DNA of 64,000 nt from Nocardioides conyzicola (GTDB taxonomy: Bacteria > Actinomycetota > Actinomycetes > Propionibacteriales > Nocardioidaceae), in assembly GCF_039543825.1 (NCBI RefSeq), contig NZ_BAABKM010000002.1:1086133-1150132 (forward strand), written 5' to 3'. This document shows positions 1-7,842 of the stretch, in pieces. The translations under genes and the position numbers were made by a program. Numbering within the stretch: position 1 is the first letter of the stretch; every line of letters begins with the position of its first letter. The notes beneath the pieces were generated by a model. The model was not told the DNA's origin and searched no databases. It saw only the letters and a program-made list of their open reading frames with translations.

Positions 1-590
1 AGGGGCGCGTGCGTGACCTCGCCGAGGTACGGCGCGAGCGCCACGCCGTCCCAGCCGGACATCACCGGCGAGCCGATGCTGATCCCCCGCTGCGAGTCGA
101 GGGTGCCGGGGAGGCTGAGCCCGACGCCGAGCACGGGCGGCTCGACGCCGTCGAGCAGGGAGGCGAGGCGGCCGGCGATCTGCGGCATCAGCTCGTCGGG
201 GCCGACCCCGACCTCGTGGTCCTGGGAGTCGGACGACAGCTCCTCGCCGTCGAGGTCCATCACCGCGAGCTGGCTGCGGGAGCGGCCGATGGCGATCGCC
301 ACGACGACGCCGGCGTGCTGGTTGAAGATCAGGGCGCCGGGAGGGCGGCCGCCGGTGGAGGCGAGCTCCTCACCGAGGAGCAGCAGGCCGGCCGAGGTCA
401 GGGAGCTGACCCGGGTGGTGATGGCCGTGCGCGACAGACCGGTGAGGGTCCTCAGCTGGGATCGGGTGCTGGCCCGGCCGCTGCGCACCAGGTCGAGCAG
501 CTCGCCGGCGGTCGCCGGGGCCGCGCTCTCGCGCGCTTCGGTCCGCTGTGCGGCGGCGCGGGTCGGGGTCTGCGTCACGGGCGAAAGCAT
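1..590 (-). CDS. ROK-family transcriptional regulator (N-terminal part, cut by window edge)
   Basis: The first 196 codons are present, read leftward from an ATG at 590; the C-terminus lies outside the window. Residues about 25-75 form a winged helix-turn-helix typical of ROK repressors (ending LASTGGRPPG), followed by the start of an actin-like sugar-kinase fold with GVGLSLPGTL. ROK proteins are usually sugar- or sugar-phosphate-responsive repressors or glucokinases; the N-terminal DNA-binding domain argues for a repressor. It is divergent from zwf-edd-eda with 76 bp between start codons, so I infer it controls the Entner-Doudoroff operon and perhaps itself. The sugar-binding zinc motif lies beyond the edge and cannot be checked. 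Confidence 0.85.
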   Translation of the reverse strand, partial: MLSPVTQTPTRAAAQRTEARESAAPATAGELLDLVRSGRASTRSQLRTLTGLSRTAITTRVSSLTSAGLLLLGEELASTGGRPPGALIFNQHAGVVVAIAIGRSRSQLAVMDLDGEELSSDSQDHEVGVGPDELMPQIAGRLASLLDGVEPPVLGVGLSLPGTLDSQRGISIGSPVMSGWDGVALAPYLGEVTHAP

Positions 591-605
591 AACGCCCCCT
601 ACTTT

Positions 606-621
606 GAACCTGAAAGAACCT
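606..621. promoter_or_regulatory. Direct repeat in the ROK/zwf divergent promoter, candidate operator
   Basis: GAACCT occurs twice, at 606-611 and 616-621, exactly 10 bp apart (one helical turn), just upstream of the zwf -35 box and about 16 bp in front of the ROK start. This is where a repressor of both genes would act. A simple direct repeat is not the usual palindrome of ROK proteins, so the assignment is tentative. Confidence 0.35.
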
Positions 622-630
622 TAGTTGTGC

Positions 631-659
631 TTGCATTGGGCCGAACTTGTTCCTACCGT
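631..659 (+). promoter_or_regulatory. zwf promoter, leaderless type
   Basis: TTGCAT (631-636) and TACCGT (654-659) are separated by 17 bp. The predicted transcription start falls on or next to the ATG at 667, and no ribosome binding site precedes it, so the transcript is probably leaderless. This decides the ATG at 667 over upstream in-frame codons. Confidence 0.6.
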
Positions 660-666
660 GGACGAC

Positions 667-2163
667 ATGGACCAGAACATCACCCCGCATGTGCTCCCCA
701 CCGCGTGCGACTTCACCGTCTTCGGCGGGACGGGTGACCTGGCGCTCCGCAAGCTGCTGCCGGCGCTCTACCACCGCGACCTCGAGGGCCAGCTGCCCGC
801 CGACTACCGGATCCTCGGCGTCTCCCGCTCCGACCTGGACGACGCCGGCTGGCGCGCCGAGGTGCGGACCGCGCTCGGCGTCCACGTCGACGCCGCCGAC
901 CTGTACGACGGCGCCGTGGACCGCTTCCTGGCCCGGCTCTTCCACCTCAACCTCGACGCCGAGGCCCCCGAGGACTGGGACCGCTTCCACGCGCTGCTCA
1001 AGGACCGACCGCACCCGGAGGAGGCCGTCCGGGTCTTCTACCTCGCCGTCGCCCCGAAGCTCTTCGGCTCGATCTGCCAGCGCCTCGACGAGATCGGCGT
1101 CGTCGACGAGCACGCCCGCGTCGTGCTGGAGAAGCCGATCGGCCACGACCTGGCGTCGGCCCGCGAGGTCAACGACGCGGTCGGCCGGGTCTTCGCCGAG
1201 CCGCAGATCTTCCGGATCGACCACTACCTCGGCAAGGAGAGCGTCCAGAACCTCCTGGTGACGCGCTTCGCCAACACCTTCCTCGAGCCGCTGTGGAACT
1301 CGCGCTGGGTCGACCACGTCGAGATCACCGTCTCCGAGACCGTCGGGGTCGGTGGCCGCGGCGAGTACTACGACAACGCCGGCGCACTGCGCGACATGGT
1401 GCAGAACCACCTGCTGCAGCTGCTCTGCCTGGTGGCGATGGAGCCCCCGACGTACGTCGGCCGCGAGACCGTCCGCGACGAGAAGGTCAAGGTGCTCCAG
1501 GCGCTGCGGCCGATGGCGGCCGAGGACGTGGACCGCGACACCGTGCGCGGCCGGTACGACGCCGGCCTGGTCGACGGCGTCGCCGTGCCGTCGTACGCCG
1601 ACGACCTGGGACACGGGGGCTCGCGCACCGAGACCTTCGTGGCCCTCAAGACCGAGGTGCAGAACTGGCGATGGGCCGGGGTGCCGTTCTACCTGCGCAC
1701 CGGCAAGAGGATGGACCGACGGGCGTCCGAGATCGTGGTGGTGTTCAAGGAGCCCCCGCACTCGATGTTCCCCGGGGCCGAGGGCACTACCGCGCCGAAC
1801 CGGCTGCACATCCTGGTCCAGCCCGACGAGGGCATGCGCCTGCACCTCACCGCCAAGGAGCCCGGCCCGGGGGGCTACCGCCTCCGGCCGGTCTCCTTGG
1901 ACCTCAGCTACGCCACCGCCTTCGACGCGCGGCTGCCCGACGCCTACGAGCGGCTGCTGATGGACGTCATCAAGGGCAACCCGACGCTCTTCATGCGCCG
2001 CGACGAGGTCGAGGCCGCGTGGACGTGGACCGAGCCGATCCTGCGGCGCTGGGCGGCCACGCCCGAGCGCCCCAAGCGCTACCCGGCCGGCACCGCCGGA
2101 CCGACGTCCGCCGCGATGCTCCTCGAGCGGGACGGCCGTACCTGGACGGAGCCCGACCAGTGA
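667..2163 (+). CDS. zwf: Glucose-6-phosphate 1-dehydrogenase
   Basis: A 498-aa protein, normal for the family. It oxidises glucose 6-phosphate to 6-phosphogluconolactone with NAD(P)+. The nucleotide-binding GGTGDLA motif is at residues 20-26 and the active-site RIDHYLGKE at 183-191. It is the first gene of an operon with edd and eda: its stop overlaps the edd GTG (GTGA). This grouping points to an Entner-Doudoroff role rather than only the pentose phosphate pathway; no 6-phosphogluconolactonase or 6-phosphogluconate dehydrogenase gene is in the window. The ATG at 667 is chosen because it sits correctly behind a leaderless-type promoter. Confidence 0.97.
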   Translation: MDQNITPHVLPTACDFTVFGGTGDLALRKLLPALYHRDLEGQLPADYRILGVSRSDLDDAGWRAEVRTALGVHVDAADLYDGAVDRFLARLFHLNLDAEAPEDWDRFHALLKDRPHPEEAVRVFYLAVAPKLFGSICQRLDEIGVVDEHARVVLEKPIGHDLASAREVNDAVGRVFAEPQIFRIDHYLGKESVQNLLVTRFANTFLEPLWNSRWVDHVEITVSETVGVGGRGEYYDNAGALRDMVQNHLLQLLCLVAMEPPTYVGRETVRDEKVKVLQALRPMAAEDVDRDTVRGRYDAGLVDGVAVPSYADDLGHGGSRTETFVALKTEVQNWRWAGVPFYLRTGKRMDRRASEIVVVFKEPPHSMFPGAEGTTAPNRLHILVQPDEGMRLHLTAKEPGPGGYRLRPVSLDLSYATAFDARLPDAYERLLMDVIKGNPTLFMRRDEVEAAWTWTEPILRRWAATPERPKRYPAGTAGPTSAAMLLERDGRTWTEPDQ

Positions 2164-4031
2164 CCCAGACCCTCCATCCCACCCTCGCGGCCGTCACGGC
2201 CCGCGTGGTCGAGCGCAGCACCGAGAGCCGTGCCGAGTACCTCCGCCGGATCGAGGCCGCCACCCAGGCGGGCCCGGCCCGCGAGGCGCTCGCGTGCGCC
2301 AACCTCGCCCACGGCTTCGCCGCCGCCGAGCCCACCGAGAAGGTGGCGCTGCGCGGCCGGGTGAAGCCCAACCTCGCCATCGTGTCGTCGTACAACGACA
2401 TGCTCTCGGCCCACCAGCCCTACCGCGACTACCCGGAGGCGCTGAAGAAGGCCGTGATCCGCGCCGGCGGCATCGCGCAGTTCGCCGGCGGGGTGCCCGC
2501 GATGTGCGACGGGATCACCCAGGGCCGCGACGGGATGCAGCTCTCGCTCTACAGCCGCGACGTGATCGCGATGTCGACCGCGATCGCGCTCTCGCACGAC
2601 ATGTTCGACGGCGCGCTGATGCTCGGCGTCTGCGACAAGATCACCCCCGGCCTGCTGATGGGCGCCCTGGCCTTCGGCCACCTCCCGACCGTGTTCGTGC
2701 CCGCCGGGCCGATGACGTCCGGCCTCCCGAACTCCGAGAAGGCGCGGATCCGCCAGCTGTACGCCGAGGGCAAGGTCGGCCGCGACGAGCTGCTCGAGGC
2801 CGAGGCGGCGTCGTACCACTCCGCCGGCACGTGCACGTTCTACGGCACCGCCAACTCCAACCAGCTGCTGATGGAGGTGCTCGGGCTGCACCTGCCGGGC
2901 TCCTCGTTCGTCAACCCCGGGACGCCGCTGCGCGAGGCGCTGACCCGCGCCGCCGGCCGCCGGGTGACCGAGATGACGCCGCAGGGCGGCGACTTCACCC
3001 CCATCGGCCACGTCGTCGACGAGAAGGCGATCGTCAACGCGTGCGTGGCGCTGCTGGCCAGCGGCGGCTCGACCAACCACACGATGCACCTGGTCGCCAT
3101 CGCCCGGTCCGCCGGCATCGCGCTCACCTGGGACGACCTGTCGGACCTGTCCGCCGTCGTGCCGCTGCTGAGCCGGATGTACCCCAACGGCGAGGCGGAC
3201 GTGAACCACTTCCACGCCGCCGGCGGGATCGGCTTCCTGGTGCGCACGCTCCTGGCCGCCGGCCTGCTGCACGACGACGTACGGACGATCGTCGGCCACG
3301 GCCTGTGGCGCTACACGCAGGAGCCGGTGCTGCGCGGCGACGAGCTCACCTGGGAGGACGGCGCGACCGAGTCGCTCGACCTCGCGGTGCTGCGTCCCGC
3401 CGACGCACCCTTCTCCCCCGACGGTGGCCTGCGGATGCTGACCGGTCCGCTCGGCCGCGCGGTGATCAAGACCTCGGCGGTGAAGCCGGAGCACCGGCTG
3501 GTGACCGCGCCGGCGGTGGTCTTCGACGACCAGCACGACTTCCTCGAGGCGTTCGGCCACGGCCGGCTCGACGGCCGCGACTTCGTCGCCGTGATCCGCT
3601 ACCAGGGTCCGGCCGCCAACGGCATGCCCGAGCTGCACAAGCTGACCCCGGCCCTCGGTGTGCTGCAGGACCGCGGGCAGAAGGTCGCGATCGTCACGGA
3701 CGGCCGGATGTCCGGCGCGTCCGGCAAGGTCCCGGCCGCCATCCACGTGACCCCCGAGGCCGCGCTGGGCGGCCCGCTCTCGCGGATCCAGGACGGCGAC
3801 GTGATCACGGTCGACGCCGACGGCGGCCTGCTGGGCCTGCACGTCGACCACGAGGTCTTCACCCGCCGGCCGATCACCGGCCGCGCACCCCAGGGCGCCG
3901 AGTGGGCCGGCACCGGCCGCGAGCTCTTCGCCGCCTTCCGCGCCACCGTCGGCACCGCCGACACCGGCGCCAGCGTCTTCCCGGGCGTCACCGCCCCCGG
4001 CCAGGAGGTCCGTCTTGTCCAGCCAGTCTGA
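2160..4031 (+). CDS. edd: Phosphogluconate dehydratase (Entner-Doudoroff)
   Basis: A 623-aa IlvD/Edd-family dehydratase converting 6-phosphogluconate to 2-keto-3-deoxy-6-phosphogluconate. Visible family motifs include [23 protein letters not shown] (a cluster-ligating cysteine in IlvD/Edd enzymes) and GRMSGASGK near the C-terminus. The GTG start at 2160 overlaps the zwf stop by four bases, implying translational coupling, and the 3' end overlaps eda by 17 bp. Its placement between zwf and eda makes Edd much more likely than dihydroxy-acid dehydratase (IlvD), the main alternative in this superfamily. Confidence 0.95.
   Translation: MTQTLHPTLAAVTARVVERSTESRAEYLRRIEAATQAGPAREALACANLAHGFAAAEPTEKVALRGRVKPNLAIVSSYNDMLSAHQPYRDYPEALKKAVIRAGGIAQFAGGVPAMCDGITQGRDGMQLSLYSRDVIAMSTAIALSHDMFDGALMLGVCDKITPGLLMGALAFGHLPTVFVPAGPMTSGLPNSEKARIRQLYAEGKVGRDELLEAEAASYHSAGTCTFYGTANSNQLLMEVLGLHLPGSSFVNPGTPLREALTRAAGRRVTEMTPQGGDFTPIGHVVDEKAIVNACVALLASGGSTNHTMHLVAIARSAGIALTWDDLSDLSAVVPLLSRMYPNGEADVNHFHAAGGIGFLVRTLLAAGLLHDDVRTIVGHGLWRYTQEPVLRGDELTWEDGATESLDLAVLRPADAPFSPDGGLRMLTGPLGRAVIKTSAVKPEHRLVTAPAVVFDDQHDFLEAFGHGRLDGRDFVAVIRYQGPAANGMPELHKLTPALGVLQDRGQKVAIVTDGRMSGASGKVPAAIHVTPEAALGGPLSRIQDGDVITVDADGGLLGLHVDHEVFTRRPITGRAPQGAEWAGTGRELFAAFRATVGTADTGASVFPGVTAPGQEVRLVQPV
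4003..4008 (+). promoter_or_regulatory. Ribosome binding site deciding the eda TTG start
   Basis: A perfect AGGAGG lies inside the 3' end of edd, 6 nt before the TTG at 4015. No better ATG or GTG exists in frame, so this site supports the rare start codon. Confidence 0.7.
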
Positions 4032-4650
4032 GTTCGCTCCCTCCGTGCTCGACGCCGTGCCGGTGATGCCGGTCGTCGTGCTCGACTCGCTGGAACACGC
4101 CGTGCCGGTCGCCCGCGCGCTCGTCGCGGGCGGCCTGCCGGCGATCGAGCTGACACTGCGTACGCCGGTCGCGCTCGAGGCCATCCGCGCCATCGCGTCG
4201 GAGGTGCCCGAGATCCTGGTCGGCGCCGGCACGATCACCACCCCGGCCCAGGCCAAGGAGGCGCTGGAGGCCGGCGCCCAGTTCCTGGTCTCCCCCGGCA
4301 CCACCCGGTCGCTGCTGCACGCGATGCAGGACACCGGGCTGCCCTTCCTCCCCGGCACCGCGACGGTCTCCGAGGTGCTCGCGGCCCTCGAGGCCGGCTG
4401 CAGCGAGATGAAGTTCTTCCCGGCGGAGTCGTCCGGCGGCACGGCGTATCTCAAGGCGATCGCCTCCCCGGTCCCCGCGGCGCGCTTCTGCCCGACGGGT
4501 GGCATCACACTCGCCTCGGCCCCGTCGTACCTCGCGCTGCCCAACGTCGGCTGCGTCGGCGGCTCCTGGATCACCCCCGCCGACGCCCTCGCGGCCGGTG
4601 ACTGGGACCGGGTCACCCGACTTGCCGCGGAGGCTGCCGCGCTCGGCTGA
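4015..4650 (+). CDS. eda: KDPG aldolase (2-dehydro-3-deoxyphosphogluconate aldolase)
   Basis: A 211-aa class I aldolase of TIM-barrel fold that cleaves KDPG to pyruvate and glyceraldehyde 3-phosphate. The motifs ELTLRT, LVGAGTI, the Schiff-base lysine segment EMKFFPAES and FCPTGGI are all present. Length is normal. The start is TTG, supported by AGGAGG six bases upstream inside edd; the gene overlaps edd by 17 bp and is the last gene of the zwf-edd-eda operon. The same enzyme often also decarboxylates oxaloacetate or cleaves 4-hydroxy-2-oxoglutarate, which cannot be told from sequence. Confidence 0.95.
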   Translation: MSSQSEFAPSVLDAVPVMPVVVLDSLEHAVPVARALVAGGLPAIELTLRTPVALEAIRAIASEVPEILVGAGTITTPAQAKEALEAGAQFLVSPGTTRSLLHAMQDTGLPFLPGTATVSEVLAALEAGCSEMKFFPAESSGGTAYLKAIASPVPAARFCPTGGITLASAPSYLALPNVGCVGGSWITPADALAAGDWDRVTRLAAEAAALG

Positions 4651-4668
4651 GGCGGGCGCGGCGTCGCT

Positions 4669-4740
4669 TGTAACGCCGGGTTATTGGCTGTACCCAGGGG
4701 GTTGCATCACCGTCGGAACAGCTCATAACCGGGCGTTACA
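4669..4740. promoter_or_regulatory. Twin palindromic operator-like sites after eda
   Basis: Two copies of TAAC-N5-GTTA lie at 4671-4683 and 4726-4738, centres 55 bp apart. They also form the arms of a larger inverted repeat: 4669-4684 and 4725-4740 are reverse complements at 15 of 16 positions. The right copy overlaps the expected -35 region of the downstream methyltransferase. The 40-nt loop makes a terminator unlikely, so a dimeric regulator binding both sites is the better reading. The cognate regulator is not identifiable here. Confidence 0.5.
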
Positions 4741-4760
4741 GCCGGCGCCGGGCACTTCGC

Positions 4761-4766
4761 TAGGGT
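4761..4766 (+). promoter_or_regulatory. -10 box of the methyltransferase promoter
   Basis: TAGGGT lies 7 nt before the GTG at 4774, matching the leaderless pattern used elsewhere in the window. A poor -35 match (TTACAG, 4736-4741) would overlap the right-hand operator copy. Confidence 0.45.
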
Positions 4767-4773
4767 CGCGACC

Positions 4774-5419
4774 GTGGACCCACGGACCGACGAGCTGCGG
4801 GCGGCCCACGACGTCCTGGCAGAGGTGTACGCCGAGCGCCTCGCCGGCATCCTCGACCGGATGCCGGTCGAGCGGGCCGTCCTCGGCCTCTTCGCCGAGC
4901 TCGTGCACGCGGCCGGCAGCGGCACCGAGGTCGGGGACCTCGGGTGCGGGACCGGCCGGCTGGCGCCGTACCTCGTCGCCCAGGGGTTCACCCCCCCACG
5001 GGGTCGACCTGTCGCCGGAGATGATCCGGGTCGCGCGCCGCGACCAGCCCGGTCACGACTTCGAGGTCGCCGACCTGCGGGCGCTGCCGTTCGGCGACGC
5101 GTCGCTGGACGGTGCGCTCGGGTGGTACTCGCTGATGTACCTCCCGCCCGAAGACCGCGCCCTCGCCTTCGGCGAGCTGGCCCGCGTGGTGAAGCCCGGT
5201 GGCCTGGTCGCGGCGGCGTACAAGGCCGGCGACGACAGCGCGCGACGCGGCGGCCAGACGCTCGACCTCGGCATCGCGTTCGACATCTGGTGGATGTCGT
5301 CCGAGGAGGTGGAGAGGCGCTTCCGTGAGGCGGGGTTCGAGGTCGTGCTCTCGGCGACGAAGCCCGCCGATCCCGACGAGGTCCAACCGCAGGGCTACCT
5401 GATCGCCCGCCGGACCTGA
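4774..5419 (+). pseudogene. SAM-dependent methyltransferase, frameshifted at a C homopolymer
   Basis: Two consecutive frames together encode a class I methyltransferase of about 214 aa. The first part from GTG 4774 holds the SAM-binding motif VGDLGCGTG and ends around GFTP; the second part continues with HGVDLSPEM, FEVADLRALPFGD, a post-motif region with VVKPGG and a normal C-terminus ending at 5419. The break lies in a run of seven C (4991-4997); six C would restore one open frame. Either the gene is inactivated, the tract is variable, or there is a one-base sequencing error in the homopolymer. The substrate is unknown; the family includes small-molecule and quinone methylases. Confidence 0.8.
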
Positions 5420-5431
5420 TGAGGTGTGCTC

Positions 5432-6268
5432 ATGCTGCCCCGCGTGCACGACCTCAGCCTGCCGACGCACGACGTCGGCGTCCTCGAGTGGGGCCCGGCC
5501 GACGGGCGGTTGGTGGTCGCGCTGCACGGGTTCCCTGACACGGCGTGGACCTGGCGACGGGTGGCGCCCCTCCTGGTCGAGCTCGGGTTCCGGGTGGTCG
5601 CGCCCTTCCTGCGCGGCTACGCACCCTCGGGCATCCCGGCGGACGGCGACTACTCGGTCCGGGCCCTGGCCGCCGACGCGGTCGCCCTGCACGAGATGCT
5701 CGGCGGCGGCCCGGACACGGTGCTGCTCGGCCACGACTGGGGCGCCATCACGACGAACGCGGTGGCGGCCGACCCAGGCTCGCCGTACGGCGCCCACGTC
5801 TCGCTCGCGGTGCCGCCGCTGACGGCGATGAACCCGTCCCGGGCGACGCTGCGTCCCTGGCTGACGGCGATGGCACGCCAGCCGTTCCACTCCTGGTACA
5901 TCGCGGCCAACCAGGTGCCGGGCCTGTCCGAGCGGAACTTCGAGCGGCTCACCACGCGGCTGTGGCGCTCGTGGTCCCCGGCGTACGACGCCAGCGAGGA
6001 CCTCGCGCTCCTCCGCTCGGCCGTGCCGGACCGCGAGCACGCCCGTGCTGTCGTGTCCTACTACCGGGCCATGCTCGGGAGCGGGATCAAGCCGGCCCTT
6101 GCCGAGCCGGTGCAGCCGCTGTTGGTCCTGCACGGCGACGGTGACCGGTGCATGGAGCCCGGCCTGGCACGGATCGCCGGCGCGACGATCATCCCCGGCG
6201 CCGGGCACTTCCTCCAGCTCGAGCAGCCCGAGGCGGTGGCGCGAGAGGTCAGCCGCTTCCTCGCCTGA
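5432..6268 (+). CDS. Alpha/beta-fold hydrolase, epoxide hydrolase-like
   Basis: A 278-aa alpha/beta hydrolase. The oxyanion-hole motif HGFP is at residues 32-35, the nucleophile elbow GHDWGA carries Asp102 rather than Ser, and GAGH near the C-terminus supplies the general-base His259. An Asp nucleophile with W next to it is characteristic of epoxide hydrolases and haloalkane dehalogenases, so carboxylesterase activity is unlikely. ATG 5432 is preferred over GTG 5426 because GAGG at 5421-5424 is correctly spaced. It follows the broken methyltransferase by 12 bp and its 3' end overlaps tag on the other strand by 20 bp. Substrate unknown. Confidence 0.85.
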   Translation: MLPRVHDLSLPTHDVGVLEWGPADGRLVVALHGFPDTAWTWRRVAPLLVELGFRVVAPFLRGYAPSGIPADGDYSVRALAADAVALHEMLGGGPDTVLLGHDWGAITTNAVAADPGSPYGAHVSLAVPPLTAMNPSRATLRPWLTAMARQPFHSWYIAANQVPGLSERNFERLTTRLWRSWSPAYDASEDLALLRSAVPDREHARAVVSYYRAMLGSGIKPALAEPVQPLLVLHGDGDRCMEPGLARIAGATIIPGAGHFLQLEQPEAVAREVSRFLA

Positions 6269-6824
6269 AGCACCCGACCAGGTGCGGGTCGAAGATGCCG
6301 ATCGCCTCCATCAGCGCGTGCATCGTGGTCGGTCCGACGAACGCGAAGCCGCGCTTCTTGAGCTCCTTGGACAACGCCTTCGACTCCGCGGACATGGTCG
6401 CCATCTCGGCGGTGTCGGTCGGCGCCGGCGGGACCTCCGGGGCGAACGACAGCATGAACGCCTCCAGCCCCTCCTGGTCCCGCAGGGCCACCGTCGCCCG
6501 GGCGTTGGTGATGGTGGCCTGGATCTTGAGCCGGTTGCGGACGATGCGGGCGTCGTCCATCAGCCGCGCGAAGTCGGCGTCGTCGAAGGCCGCGATCGCC
6601 TCCGCGTCGAAGTCGTGGAAGACCTCGCGGAAGGCCGGCCGCTTGTTGAGGATCGTCGACCAGGACAGCCCGGACTGGAAGGCCTCGAGCGTGAGCCGCT
6701 CGAGGTACGCCGCCTCCCCGTGGACCCGCCGCCCCCACTCCTCGTCGTGGTAGTCGCGCATCACGCCCGCGCCGCCCGCCCACGGGCAGCGCGCGACTCC
6801 GTCCTCACCGATCAGCGGTCCCAT
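6249..6824 (-). CDS. tag: DNA-3-methyladenine glycosylase I
   Basis: A 191-aa base-excision repair enzyme that removes 3-methyladenine from DNA. The N-terminus has ARCPW and YHDEEWG, and the C-terminus FDPHLVGC; the Cys13, His26 and the HxxxC pair match the zinc-binding residues of the Tag family. SGLSW and VGPTT blocks are also typical. It is a single-gene unit, convergent with and overlapping the upstream hydrolase by 20 bp. Constitutive expression would be usual for Tag; no regulatory site is visible. Confidence 0.95.
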   Translation of the reverse strand: MGPLIGEDGVARCPWAGGAGVMRDYHDEEWGRRVHGEAAYLERLTLEAFQSGLSWSTILNKRPAFREVFHDFDAEAIAAFDDADFARLMDDARIVRNRLKIQATITNARATVALRDQEGLEAFMLSFAPEVPPAPTDTAEMATMSAESKALSKELKKRGFAFVGPTTMHALMEAIGIFDPHLVGCFRRGSG

Positions 6825-6856
6825 GGCCCCATCCTGACCGACCGCGCCGACAGCGG

Positions 6857-7828
6857 CTAACGACGTTCCTTCAGGCGGGCGTTGGGCAGCGGCGGTGCCG
6901 GGATGGGCGGGAGCTCGTCACCGACCGGGATGCCGAACCAGCCGTCGGACAACCGCCCGTCGCTGATCTGGTCCTGCCACGCGGAGCGCCACTCGACGAC
7001 CTCCTCGTGCGTGCGGGCCACGATGTTCCACCACATCACGATCGCCTCGCCGAACGGCGGGCCGCCGAGGAGCAGCAGCCGCACCGGCTCGTCGTACGAC
7101 GTCAGCGTGAGCGTCGCCGCGCCGGGCGGGACGTAGGCCAGGTCGTCCTTCTTGGTCTCGGTCCCGGCCACCGAGAGCACCCCGGCATCGACCAGGACGC
7201 CGTGCTCGAAGGTCGGGTCGACGTCGAGCTCCACGGTGGTGCCGGGCTCGAGGAGGATCTCGGCGCCGAGGAGGGGCGTGTACGTCGAGACGGGGGAGGT
7301 GTCGCCGAGCAGCGAGCCGAGGAAGACCCGGGCCTCGAGTCCCGGGCGCGTCATCGGGCTCGGCGCGTGGTGGGCGAAGGTCGGGTCGACGAAGCGGTCG
7401 GCGTCGGGCAGTGCCACCCAGAGCTGGGCGCCGTGCAGCGTCGTGGTCGACGGCGGCGAGACCTCGGAGTGGCTGATGCCGCGGCCGGCGGTCATCAGGT
7501 TGACCTCGCCGGGCCGCACCATCGCGTGGTGGCCCGCGCTGTCGCGGTGCTCGACCTCGCCGGTGAAGAGCCAGCTCACCGTCTGCAGCCCGGTGTGCGG
7601 GTGCGGCGGGACGACCATGCCACCGGTGTCGGCGACCTGGTCGGGGCCGTAGTGGTCGACGAAGCACCAGGCACCGATCAGCGACCGCTCGCGCTGGGGC
7701 AGCGTACGGCGTACCCGCATGGCGCGCGGACCGCCGAGAGGTACGTCGCGGGGCGTCATGATCCCGACGCCCGTTGCCGTGGCGGTGTGGCAGTCGAGCT
7801 CCGGCGGCTTCTCCTCGAGGTTGCTCAC
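6857..7828 (-). CDS. Pirin family protein
   Basis: A 323-aa bicupin. The N-terminal cupin has HPHTGLQTVSW and, about 40 residues on, GISHSE, giving the three His and one Glu that bind iron in pirins; the C-terminal cupin contains GGPPFGE and is followed by a tail typical of bacterial pirins. Some pirins have quercetinase activity, others only a regulatory role, so no substrate is assigned. The GTG start at 7828 lies 14 bp after the stop of the upstream oxidoreductase, so the two are probably co-transcribed; an internal ATG about 23 codons on is a possible alternative start. Confidence 0.88.
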   Translation of the reverse strand: MSNLEEKPPELDCHTATATGVGIMTPRDVPLGGPRAMRVRRTLPQRERSLIGAWCFVDHYGPDQVADTGGMVVPPHPHTGLQTVSWLFTGEVEHRDSAGHHAMVRPGEVNLMTAGRGISHSEVSPPSTTTLHGAQLWVALPDADRFVDPTFAHHAPSPMTRPGLEARVFLGSLLGDTSPVSTYTPLLGAEILLEPGTTVELDVDPTFEHGVLVDAGVLSVAGTETKKDDLAYVPPGAATLTLTSYDEPVRLLLLGGPPFGEAIVMWWNIVARTHEEVVEWRSAWQDQISDGRLSDGWFGIPVGDELPPIPAPPLPNARLKERR

Positions 7829-7842
7829 GGCACCATTGTGGA

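Noticed and set aside
2079..4616. Very long open frame antisense to edd and eda
   Set aside because: High-GC codon bias on the plus strand creates long open antisense frames; the edd and eda motifs are clear and the antisense product is a low-complexity Arg/Gly/Ala string.
4669..4740. Intrinsic terminator of eda
   Set aside because: A 40-nt loop and no T-run make it a poor terminator; each arm is itself a palindrome, which fits operators better.
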